A stretch of 12,268 nt of DNA from Fen731 sp964354265 (lineage in GTDB: Bacteria > Actinomycetota > Humimicrobiia > Humimicrobiales > Humimicrobiaceae), in NCBI GenBank assembly GCA_964354265.1, contig CAYGYY010000062.1:1-12268 (forward strand), in the 5' to 3' direction. Positions within the stretch are counted from its first letter, which is position 1; every line of letters begins with the position of its first letter. The notes under the pieces were generated by a model. It did no database searches, was not told the DNA's origin, and saw only the letters and a program-made list of their open reading frames with translations. Shown piece by piece: positions 1-7,700 of the stretch. Made by a program: the position numbers and the translations under genes.

Positions 1-1
1 T

Positions 2-88
2 TCAGTATTTGTACCGGAAAAAATCGATCACCAGATTATTAATAATTCTGAAGATGAAGTAATCAATACTTTTGCCATAGTATTATGA
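2..88 (+). CDS. C-terminal end of an upstream protein, possibly cupin domain (partial)
   Basis: An open frame runs from the window edge to a TGA at 86-88 and gives 28 residues. It contains P-E-K-I-D-H-Q-I-I-N, which fits the second cupin motif, PxGxxHxxxN, with Lys in place of Gly. It is followed by an acidic turn and a hydrophobic strand ending in TFAIVL, as in the last beta strands of small cupin-2 proteins. In that family the His of this motif helps bind a metal in a beta-barrel. Only the tail is visible, so substrate and function cannot be named. It lies 117 nt upstream of the reductase gene on the same strand, so the two might be co-transcribed. The frame could also belong to another protein or be non-coding. 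Confidence 0.5.
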   Translation, partial: SVFVPEKIDHQIINNSEDEVINTFAIVL

Positions 89-131
89 TAATCAGCCGCC
101 ATTATTTCCTGGATAGTGTAAAATATAAATG

Positions 132-156
132 ATATATAAATCCCAAGCTTATATAT
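132..156. repeat. 8-bp AT-only inverted repeat upstream of the reductase gene
   Basis: ATATATAA at 132-139 is the exact reverse complement of TTATATAT at 149-156, with a 9-nt loop. All pairs are A-T and no T-run follows, so it is not a convincing terminator. It could be an operator or chance in AT-rich spacer DNA. The 89-205 spacer shows no convincing promoter. Confidence 0.3.
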
Positions 157-194
157 GGAAAATAAACTTATTAAAAACTATGAATATTTAAGTC

Positions 195-201
195 AAAGGA
201 G
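195..201 (+). promoter_or_regulatory. Ribosome-binding site that sets the reductase start
   Basis: AAAGGAG ends 4 nt before the ATG at 206. The in-frame ATG further upstream, at 155, has no such site and would add 17 residues ahead of the Rossmann fold that match no part of the family. The site therefore supports 206 as the start. Confidence 0.75.
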
Positions 202-205
202 AATC

Positions 206-931
206 ATGGAATTAAAAGATAAAGTAGCCATCGTGACAGGAGGTTCCAAAGGATACGGCAAAGGCATTGCTAAGGTACTGAAGGACAATGGCTGCAGGGT
301 ATGGATTTTCAGCAGCAACCTTGAAAGCTTGAAGCTATCTGCAGACGAGTTAGGGGTAAAGCATTCCATCTGTGACATAACAGTCCCTGAGGATTGGGAT
401 AAAGCCATTAAAACAGTGTTAGACAGTGAAAACAGGATAGATATACTGGTAAATAATGCTGGTGCTGGAGTTGCTATAAAAAACATTGTTGAACAAACTG
501 ATGATGAAATCAATAAATCGATAATGATAAATCTAACAGGGCATATTTTTGGTATCAAGAGGGTAGCAAAGTTGATGCTCGGCCAAAAATGCGGGACGAT
601 AATTAATATCAGCAGCGTATGTGCTGACCATGGATGGCCGGGTTGGGGTGTGTATTCTGCAGGAAAAGCCGGCATAGAAATGCTTGCAAAATCCCTTCAC
701 AATGAATTCAGGAAAGATAATGTAAAAATAACAACAATAACACCATCCTGGGGGGCAACGAATTTTCTTCCTGCGGCAAATCTTAAAGATTGGCCTGAAG
801 ATGTTATCGGTAAAGTAATGACTCCCGAGGAGATGGGTGAAATAGTGGTTAAAATATTGACTATCGAAGATCATCTTTATGTCCCAAAGATCCGCATCCA
901 GCCGATGATACAGGAAATCAACCCTATGTAA
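206..931 (+). CDS. Short-chain dehydrogenase/reductase (SDR), classical type
   Basis: This encodes a 241-residue cytosolic NAD(P)-dependent oxidoreductase of the classical SDR family (usually about 250 residues). The cofactor-binding loop TGGSKGYG is at residues 11-18, Asp57 sits where the adenine-ring contact is expected, and NNAG is at 83-86. The catalytic tetrad is Asn109, Ser137, Tyr150 and Lys154 (YSAGK). Lys15, and Ser rather than Asp at the end of the second beta strand (Ser36-Ser37), suggest a preference for NADP(H); this is inference. The usual PG after the sixth strand reads PS here (Pro180-Ser181), followed by WGAT. Relatives include FabG-type 3-oxoacyl-ACP reductases and many sugar or alcohol dehydrogenases, and I cannot choose a substrate. 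There is no signal peptide or membrane segment. It precedes rpoB, but the promoter between them suggests it is not part of the polymerase operon. Confidence 0.9.
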   Translation: MELKDKVAIVTGGSKGYGKGIAKVLKDNGCRVWIFSSNLESLKLSADELGVKHSICDITVPEDWDKAIKTVLDSENRIDILVNNAGAGVAIKNIVEQTDDEINKSIMINLTGHIFGIKRVAKLMLGQKCGTIINISSVCADHGWPGWGVYSAGKAGIEMLAKSLHNEFRKDNVKITTITPSWGATNFLPAANLKDWPEDVIGKVMTPEEMGEIVVKILTIEDHLYVPKIRIQPMIQEINPM

Positions 932-1031
932 TATATATAATGCAGGTAATCTAATAGTTTTGATAACACTGGATACAAAAAACTAGGGAAAATAAAAAAA
1001 TTGTATAAATAAAAAATTTATGAAAATGTCC

Positions 1032-1059
1032 TTGACATTTAAGTATATACTGCTATTAT
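1032..1059 (+). promoter_or_regulatory. Promoter for rpoBC, sigma-70 type with extended -10
   Basis: A perfect -35 box TTGACA (1032-1037) is followed after 16 nt by TATTAT (1054-1059), which differs from TATAAT at one base. A TG at 1051-1052 makes an extended -10 (TGCTATTAT). An overlapping TATACT at 1057-1062 would give a 19-nt spacer and is less likely. Transcription would start near 1066. The strength of this match suits a heavily expressed gene such as rpoB. Confidence 0.75.
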
Positions 1060-1127
1060 ACTTCAAGTCAGTTTATCCTTTTTACGATTTCTGCAATTAC
1101 CTGCAGTTAAAAACTGTGCTTATTTAA

Positions 1128-1158
1128 TTTCTTATTTTGTTTTTTCTTATTTTGTTTT
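1128..1158. repeat. Tandem direct repeat, 15 bp x 2, in the rpoB leader
   Basis: TTCTTATTTTGTTTT occurs at 1129-1143 and again, identically and without a gap, at 1144-1158. The period-15 match extends one base to the left. The RNA would be a pyrimidine-rich, nearly unstructured tract. It may be replication slippage, a protein-binding tract in the leader, or both; the sequence alone does not decide. Confidence 0.7.
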
Positions 1159-1170
1159 ATTCCATGTAAT

Positions 1171-1193
1171 GCTATTGCCTGTATGACAATAGC
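1171..1193 (+). promoter_or_regulatory. Leader hairpin upstream of rpoB
   Basis: GCTATTG (1171-1177) pairs perfectly with CAATAGC (1187-1193) around a 9-nt loop. The hairpin ends 26 nt before the rpoB ribosome-binding site and no T-run follows, so it is not a classic terminator. It may be a regulatory stem or a stabilising structure in the leader; its role is unproven. Confidence 0.4.
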
Positions 1194-1234
1194 TGATGCA
1201 CAAAAAATAGTCTATCTTTAAGGAGAATGATTTA

Positions 1235-4200
1235 ATGCAAAGAATTAAAAAGATTGAACGGTATAACTTCGGGAAAATCCCCAAATTCATGGATATCCCC
1301 AACCTGCTGGACATACAGAAAAAGTCTTTCGACTGGTTTCTGGCAGAGGGCGTAGGGGAAGCCTTAAAAGATATTTCCCCGATTGAAGACTTCACCGGGA
1401 CAATGTCTCTTGAATTCGAAAGCTACGGTTTTGGAGATTTAAATGCCGATGCTGATGAATGCAAGATGCAGGATATGACATATTCTGCTCCTCTCAAGGT
1501 AAAAGCTGTATTTGTGAACAAAGAAACCGGCGAAAAGAAGGAGCAGGAAGTTTTCATGGGTGATTTCCCCATGATGACTGACAAGGGTACTTTTATAATA
1601 AACGGTACTGAGAGGGTAGTTGTTTCCCAGCTTGTCCGTTCGCCTGGCGTATATTATGATTCAGACATTGACAAGAAGACAGAAAAAGATATATACCTTT
1701 GCAAGGTCATTCCGACCAGGGGCTCCTGGATAGAGCTTGAGACTGACAAGAAGAACATAGCCTATGTAAGAATAGACAGGCGAAGAAAATTCCTGCTAAC
1801 AATTTTTTTGAAATCCATAGGTTTTGGAAACAATGAAAACATGCTTTCCATTTTTGGCCCTAATGATAAGGTAAGCTGTATAAAGAACACCCTGGAAAAA
1901 GATGTCACTGAGACCGAGGAAGAGGCTCTAATAGAAATATATAAGAAGCTTCGTCCCGGAGAGCCTCCTACAATAGACAGTGCAAGAAACCTCATACACG
2001 CCCTGTTTTTTGATCCTAAAAGATATGACCTTGGAAAAGTCGGCAGATACAAACTGAACCAGAAACTGGAAGAGGAAATAGACGATAACATATCCGCAAG
2101 ACTTGATGAAATAAATAAAAAGATGAACATCGATGCAGACAACAGGATGATCCTTAATGCAAAGGATATCTTCCTGATAGTAAAATACCTTACCCAGCTG
2201 ATCAATAATATAGGCGAAATCGATGATATAGACCATTTTGGCAACAGAAGGATCAAAAATATAGGCGAACTTATCCAGAACCAGGTGCGTATAGGCCTTT
2301 CAAGGCTTGAAAGAGTTGTCAAGGAAAGGATGACCACCCAGGATTCAGAGACTATAACTCCAAAGACACTTATAAATATAAGGCCGCTTGTAGCATCCCT
2401 TAAGGAATTCTTTGGAAGCGGCCAGCTTTCGCAATTTCTTGACCAGACAAACCCTCTTGCAGAAATCACCCACAAAAGAAGACTTTCTGCGCTCGGCCCT
2501 GGTGGATTGAGCAGGGAAAGGGCAGGTTTTGAGGTCAGGGATGTCCATTCATCACATTACGGAAGAATGTGTCCAATTGAAACCCCGGAAGGTCCGAACA
2601 TCGGCCTCATCGGTTCACTTGCGACTTTTGCAAAACTGAATGACTATGGTTTTATCGAGACGCCATATATAAAGGTCAAAAATGGTAAAGTGACAAGTGA
2701 AGTAGAGTATCTTTCAGCAGACAAAGAAGAAAATTTTATAATTGCCCAGGCCACAGGAAATTTTGACAAAAATGGGAGCTTCCTTGAGAAAAAACTTTTA
2801 TGCACAGCAGGCGGCGAAGTAGTTGCGGCAGAACCTAACATGATAGACTACATGGATGTTTCTCCCAAGCAGATATTTAGCGCCGCAACATCGCTGATAC
2901 CGTTCCTTGAACATGATGATGCAAACAGGGCGCTTATGGGCTCAAATATGCAGAGACAGGCGGTTCCGCTTATATTTCCCGAAGCTCCACTTGTAGGAAC
3001 AGGAATGGAGAAGAAGATAGCGCGCGACAGCGGTCATATAATTCTTGCTGAAGATGATGGTATCATAGCGAGGGTTTCGGCAGATAGCGTCGAAGTAAAA
3101 TACAACAATGGTGCCAGGTTTAGAAAATATAATCTTTACAAATTCAAGAGGTCAAACCAGGGTACATGCATAAACCAGAGGCCCCTTGTTGTCGAAGGCC
3201 AGAAGTTGAAGAAAGGCGATATTATCGCAGACGGTCCTTCAATTGATGCCGGAGAGCTTGCTCTGGGGAGAAATGTGCTGGTTGCTTTCATGGCTTGGGA
3301 AGGCTATAACTATGAAGATGCTATTATACTTTCTGAAAGGCTTGTAAAAGAAGACGTCCTCTCATCAATACATATTTCTAAACAGGAAATCGAGGCAAGA
3401 CAGACAAAACTGGGTCCTGAAGAAATAACGAGGGATATCCCGAATGTGGGAGAAGAAATGCTTAAAAACCTTGATGAACGGGGAATAATAAGGCTAGGAG
3501 CTTATGTAAAACCCGGGGATGTGCTTGTTGGAAAAATCACTCCAAAAGGTGAAACAGAGCTTACAGCAGAAGAAAAACTGCTGCGGGCTATTTTCGGTGA
3601 AAAAGCAAGGGAAGTAAGGGATAGCTCTCTTAAGGTCCCGCATGGTGAGGAAGGCATTGTGATAGATGTGCAGCTTTTCTCAAGGAGGGAAGGCAGCGAT
3701 CTTCCGCCGGGCGTTAATGAGCTTGTCAGGGTATTTATCGCTAAAAAGCGAAAAATATCAGTTGGCGACAAACTTGCAGGAAGGCATGGAAACAAGGGTA
3801 TAATCTCCGTAATACTTCCTGAGGAAGATATGCCTTATATGGCAGACGGCACACCAATCGATATTATTTTTAATCCTCTTGGTGTTCCATCCCGTATGAA
3901 TGTCGGCCAGGTTCTGGAAACGCATCTCGGTTGGGCTGCCAAGGCAGGCTGGGAAGCAAAAGATGTTGTGCCTGATGCATACGGTTCGATCCACTGCGCC
4001 TGCCCAATTTTTGATGGGGCTTCGGAAAAGGGGATAATCGAACTGTTAAAGAAGGCAAAACTTCCGGAAAACGGTAAAACCGCCCTCTTTGACGGATTAA
4101 GCGGAAACAAGATAGCAGATAAAATAACAGTTGGATACATATATGTAATGAAGCTTCTCCATCTTGTTGATGACAAAATACATGCAAGGTCTACCGGACC

Positions 4201-4693
4201 TTACTCACTTGTAACCCAGCAACCACTGGGAGGCAAGGCTCAATTTGGAGGACAAAGATTCGGGGAAATGGAAGTATGGGCTCTTGAAGCATACGGTGCA
4301 GCATACATCCTCCAGGAAATGCTCACAATTAAGTCTGATGACGTGGTTGGAAGGGTAAAAACATACGAATCCATTGTAAAAGGTGAAAACATTGACAAAC
4401 CAGGCATACCCGAATCCTTTAAAGTACTTGTCAAGGAAATGCAGAGTCTTGGACTTGATGTGGAAGTCCTCTCGGAAGAAGGTAAAGAAGTAAAAGTGGA
4501 TACGGACCAGGATGAATTGATGAGGACAGTTGAAGAACTGGGCATAGACCTTATAGGGCATGAGGGCATTGACCTGCTTGATGAAGAAGAGCAGCCCGAA
4601 GAGGAAGAAGAGGAGGATTACTATGCAGGCGAGCCGGATCTTGAGAATGAAGATACGTTCAGTGGAGATATTAACATAAAGGAAGATCTTTAA
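1235..4693 (+). CDS. rpoB: DNA-directed RNA polymerase beta subunit
   Basis: This 1152-residue protein is near-complete for the short, Gram-positive/actinobacterial form of RpoB (about 1150-1190). It forms half of the active-site cleft of RNA polymerase with beta-prime. The lobe and protrusion occupy roughly residues 1-390. The rifampicin-binding stretch at about 394-423 keeps the drug-contacting Gln400, Asp403, His413 and Ser418. RMCPIETPEGPN begins at 444. The two catalytic lysines are Lys846 and Lys854 in the KLAGRHGNKG segment. The C-terminal clamp segment starting RFGEMEVWALEAYG is at about 1008. The last 37 residues form an acidic tail (19 Asp/Glu), including a six-Glu run. The start is fixed by AAGGAG 9 nt upstream and by the family-like N terminus. 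rpoC follows after 28 nt, indicating an operon. Unlike many bacteria, rplJ-rplL is not directly upstream. Confidence 0.99.
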   Translation: MQRIKKIERYNFGKIPKFMDIPNLLDIQKKSFDWFLAEGVGEALKDISPIEDFTGTMSLEFESYGFGDLNADADECKMQDMTYSAPLKVKAVFVNKETGEKKEQEVFMGDFPMMTDKGTFIINGTERVVVSQLVRSPGVYYDSDIDKKTEKDIYLCKVIPTRGSWIELETDKKNIAYVRIDRRRKFLLTIFLKSIGFGNNENMLSIFGPNDKVSCIKNTLEKDVTETEEEALIEIYKKLRPGEPPTIDSARNLIHALFFDPKRYDLGKVGRYKLNQKLEEEIDDNISARLDEINKKMNIDADNRMILNAKDIFLIVKYLTQLINNIGEIDDIDHFGNRRIKNIGELIQNQVRIGLSRLERVVKERMTTQDSETITPKTLINIRPLVASLKEFFGSGQLSQFLDQTNPLAEITHKRRLSALGPGGLSRERAGFEVRDVHSSHYGRMCPIETPEGPNIGLIGSLATFAKLNDYGFIETPYIKVKNGKVTSEVEYLSADKEENFIIAQATGNFDKNGSFLEKKLLCTAGGEVVAAEPNMIDYMDVSPKQIFSAATSLIPFLEHDDANRALMGSNMQRQAVPLIFPEAPLVGTGMEKKIARDSGHIILAEDDGIIARVSADSVEVKYNNGARFRKYNLYKFKRSNQGTCINQRPLVVEGQKLKKGDIIADGPSIDAGELALGRNVLVAFMAWEGYNYEDAIILSERLVKEDVLSSIHISKQEIEARQTKLGPEEITRDIPNVGEEMLKNLDERGIIRLGAYVKPGDVLVGKITPKGETELTAEEKLLRAIFGEKAREVRDSSLKVPHGEEGIVIDVQLFSRREGSDLPPGVNELVRVFIAKKRKISVGDKLAGRHGNKGIISVILPEEDMPYMADGTPIDIIFNPLGVPSRMNVGQVLETHLGWAAKAGWEAKDVVPDAYGSIHCACPIFDGASEKGIIELLKKAKLPENGKTALFDGLSGNKIADKITVGYIYVMKLLHLVDDKIHARSTGPYSLVTQQPLGGKAQFGGQRFGEMEVWALEAYGAAYILQEMLTIKSDDVVGRVKTYESIVKGENIDKPGIPESFKVLVKEMQSLGLDVEVLSEEGKEVKVDTDQDELMRTVEELGIDLIGHEGIDLLDEEEQPEEEEEEDYYAGEPDLENEDTFSGDINIKEDL

Positions 4694-4721
4694 AATTTTT
4701 ATATATTCGGAGGTTTTATAA

Positions 4722-7700
4722 ATGGTAATTAATATAGATGTAAATAATTTTGACGCAATAAAGATAGGGCTTGCATCCCCCGAGAAGATAAGGTCATGGT
4801 CAAACGGGGAAGTAAAAAAGCCGGAGACTATAAATTACAGGACATTAAAGCCTGAAAAGGACGGTCTCTTCTGCGAAAGGATATTCGGACCCACCAAGGA
4901 CTGGGAATGCTATTGCGGAAAATACAAAAGGGTACGATTTAAAGGCATCATATGCGAGCGTTGCGGCGTTGAAGTAACACGCTCAAACGTTAGAAGGGAA
5001 AGAATGGGCCATATAAGTCTTGCAGCGCCTGTTTCCCATATATGGTTTTTCAAGGGAGTCCCTTCAAGGATGGGATATATTCTTGACATAAGCCCCAGGG
5101 ATCTTGAGAAAGTGCTTTACTTCGATTCATATATCGTAACTAATGTTAACAGGGAAGCAATAAAAAATGACAAGGACAAGATAAAGAAGCTGACAGAAGA
5201 AGCAGTGGAGAAAGCTGCAGAGCTTCACGAAGCAAGGCTTAATGATATTTCAGAAAACAAGGATGACCTGCTGCGAAGATATAAAGACGGCGATGATTTA
5301 AAAGAGATAGAAGCAATTGAGGACGAGGAGATAAATTCAGAAAAGGACCTTGAAGCAAAAATCGCCAAGATAATAAAAGAAGCGGAAAAACTCATAGTAG
5401 AAGAAAAAGAGATATTCCAGGAAGAAGTGGACCTGATAAAAAGGGCGCATACTTTCTTTTTAAACCTTGAAGAGAAGATGCTTGTTCCAGAGGAACCCAT
5501 ATTCAAGAAAATGAAGGAAGTGTACAAGGATTATTTTAACGGCGGTATGGGCGCAGAAGCAGTAAAGGAACTTCTAAAAAGCATAGATGTTGATAAGGAA
5601 GTGGCAGAATTAAAAGAGATAATCAAGGACTCGAAAGGGCAGAAAAGAAGCAGGGCAATAAAAAGGCTTAAAATTCTTTCAGTTTTCCAGGGTTCTAATA
5701 ACAAACCTGAATACATGATAGTAGATGTGCTTCCTGTTATACCTCCCGACCTTCGACCAATGGTTCAGCTTGATGGAGGCAGGTTTGCGACTTCAGATTT
5801 GAATGATCTCTACCGGAGAGTCATAAACCGGAACAACAGGCTTAAAAAACTGCTTGAACTTAATGCGCCGGAAATAATAATTAATAACGAAAAAAGGATG
5901 CTGCAGGAAGCTGTGGATTCTCTTTTTGACAACGGCAGAAGAGGAAGGGCAGTTCTTGGCGCCGGAAACAGGCCGCTCAAATCCCTTTCAGACATGCTTA
6001 AAGGAAAACAGGGCCGGTTCAGGCAGAATCTTTTGGGCAAGCGTGTTGATTATTCAGGGCGTTCAGTCATTGTTGTAAACCCGAGGCTGAAACTTTATCA
6101 GTGCGGATTGCCTAAAACTATTGCGCTTGAACTTTTCAAACCATTTGTCATGAAAGAACTGGTAGAGCGGGGCTTTTCACAGAATATAAAAAGCGCAAAA
6201 ACTATGGTAGAGCGTGGAAGCGACGAAATATGGGATGTTCTTGAAGAAGTAATCAAGAATCATCCTGTAATGCTTAACCGCGCCCCGACTCTTCACAGGT
6301 TGGGTATCCAGGCATTCCTGCCCATACTGGTTGAAGGAAAAGCTATACAGATACATCCGCTGGTTTGCCCACCGTTTAATGCTGACTTTGACGGGGACCA
6401 GATGGCAGTCCATGTACCACTTTCAAATGAGGCAAAAGCTGAAGCGCTTGTGCTTATGCTATCATCAAACAATATACTTTCTCCAGCCAGCGGCCTGCCG
6501 GTAACAATTCCTTCACAGGATATGGTACTGGGTCTTTATTATCTTACCGGTGACAGGGATACACAAAAAGTCAGGGAAAGATATTACCACAGCCCTGATG
6601 CTGCGCTTGTTGATTATAACTATGGCCTTATAACGCTTCATAACATAATAAAAGTAAAGATAAACAAAAAAGTATTGCACACAACAGCCGGGAGGATAAT
6701 ATTTAACCAGGCGCTGCCTGCCGAATATGGATTTGTAAATAAGGAAATAAACAAAAAGACCTTAATATCGATAATATCAGATTGCATAAATAAATACCCG
6801 ACATCCCAGGTAGCCTCTATCCTTGATAATATAAAAGAGGCAGGCTTTAAGTATGCAACACGATCCGGGCTTACAATCGGTATTGAAGATATAGTGATAC
6901 CGCCTGAAAAATATGTCATCCTTGAAAATGTTGAGAAGAAAATCGAAAAAATAGAAGATTTTTACAGGGATGGACTCATAACAGACGCTGAAAGGCACCA
7001 GAGAGTCATCCAGATCTGGTCCCAGGCATCTGAAGATGTTGCCGATGCAATGGAAAAGAACTTTGACAAATACAACTCAGTTTATATGATGGCGACTTCA
7101 GGTGCTAGAGGAAACATAAAACAGCTTCGCCAGCTTGCAGGCATGAGGGGTCTTGTAGCAAATGCGCGTGGCGATATTATGGACAGACCGATAAAGTCAA
7201 ACTTCCGTGAGGGACTTACTGTACTTGAATATTTCATCTCGACACATGGCGCAAGGCAGGGTCTTGCAGATACGGCTCTTCGAACAGCTGACTCAGGATA
7301 TCTTACAAGAAGGCTTGTTGACGTTTCTCAGGATACCATAGTCAGGATTCCGGACTGCGGGACAGAAGAAGGCATTTTCCTTTACGTGTTAACCCTTGAA
7401 GGTGAACCCAACTTCAACCTGATAGGCAGGATATGTGCTGAAAATGTAATAAATGCCAGGACAAGAAAAATCCTTCTTAATGCAGGGGAAGAGGTGACCG
7501 AGAAAGAAATCCAGAGTCTTATCCATGCAAATATTGAAAACGTTAAAGTACGTTCACCGCTGACCTGCGAATCTGAATTCGGTGTTTGCCAGCAGTGCTA
7601 TGGAAGGGATCTTGCCACTGGAAAACTTATAGCTATTGGCGAGGCGGTCGGAATAATTGCTGCCCAGTCGATAGGTGAACCTGGTACCCAGCTCACCATG

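Larger units (their letters stand above)
932..1234. other. Intergenic region and rpoB leader
   Basis: This 303-nt gene-free stretch separates the reductase gene from rpoB. The first 100 nt are A-rich and hold no recognisable gene or strong terminator. The rest holds a promoter (1032-1059), a T-rich tandem repeat (1128-1158), a hairpin (1171-1193) and the rpoB ribosome-binding site AAGGAG at 1220-1225. A small stem, CAGTT-AAA-AACTG at 1104-1116, is also present. If the promoter is used, the transcript has an untranslated leader of roughly 165-170 nt, long for a simple 5-prime end. No open frame with a good start signal is seen in it. Confidence 0.7.

Noticed and set aside
155..205. Longer SDR protein starting at the ATG at 155
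   Set aside because: No ribosome-binding site precedes it, whereas AAAGGAG sits directly before the ATG at 206 where the family fold begins.
955..985. TAGTTTT/AAAACTA inverted repeat as a terminator for the SDR gene
   Set aside because: The stem is AT-rich, the loop is 17 nt, and it is followed by GGG and A-rich DNA rather than a T-run on the coding strand.
1762..2475. Long minus-strand open frames opposite rpoB, such as this 237-codon one and others opposite rpoC
   Set aside because: They lie opposite highly conserved genes, have Ser/Phe/Leu-rich low-similarity translations and are shadows of the coding strand.
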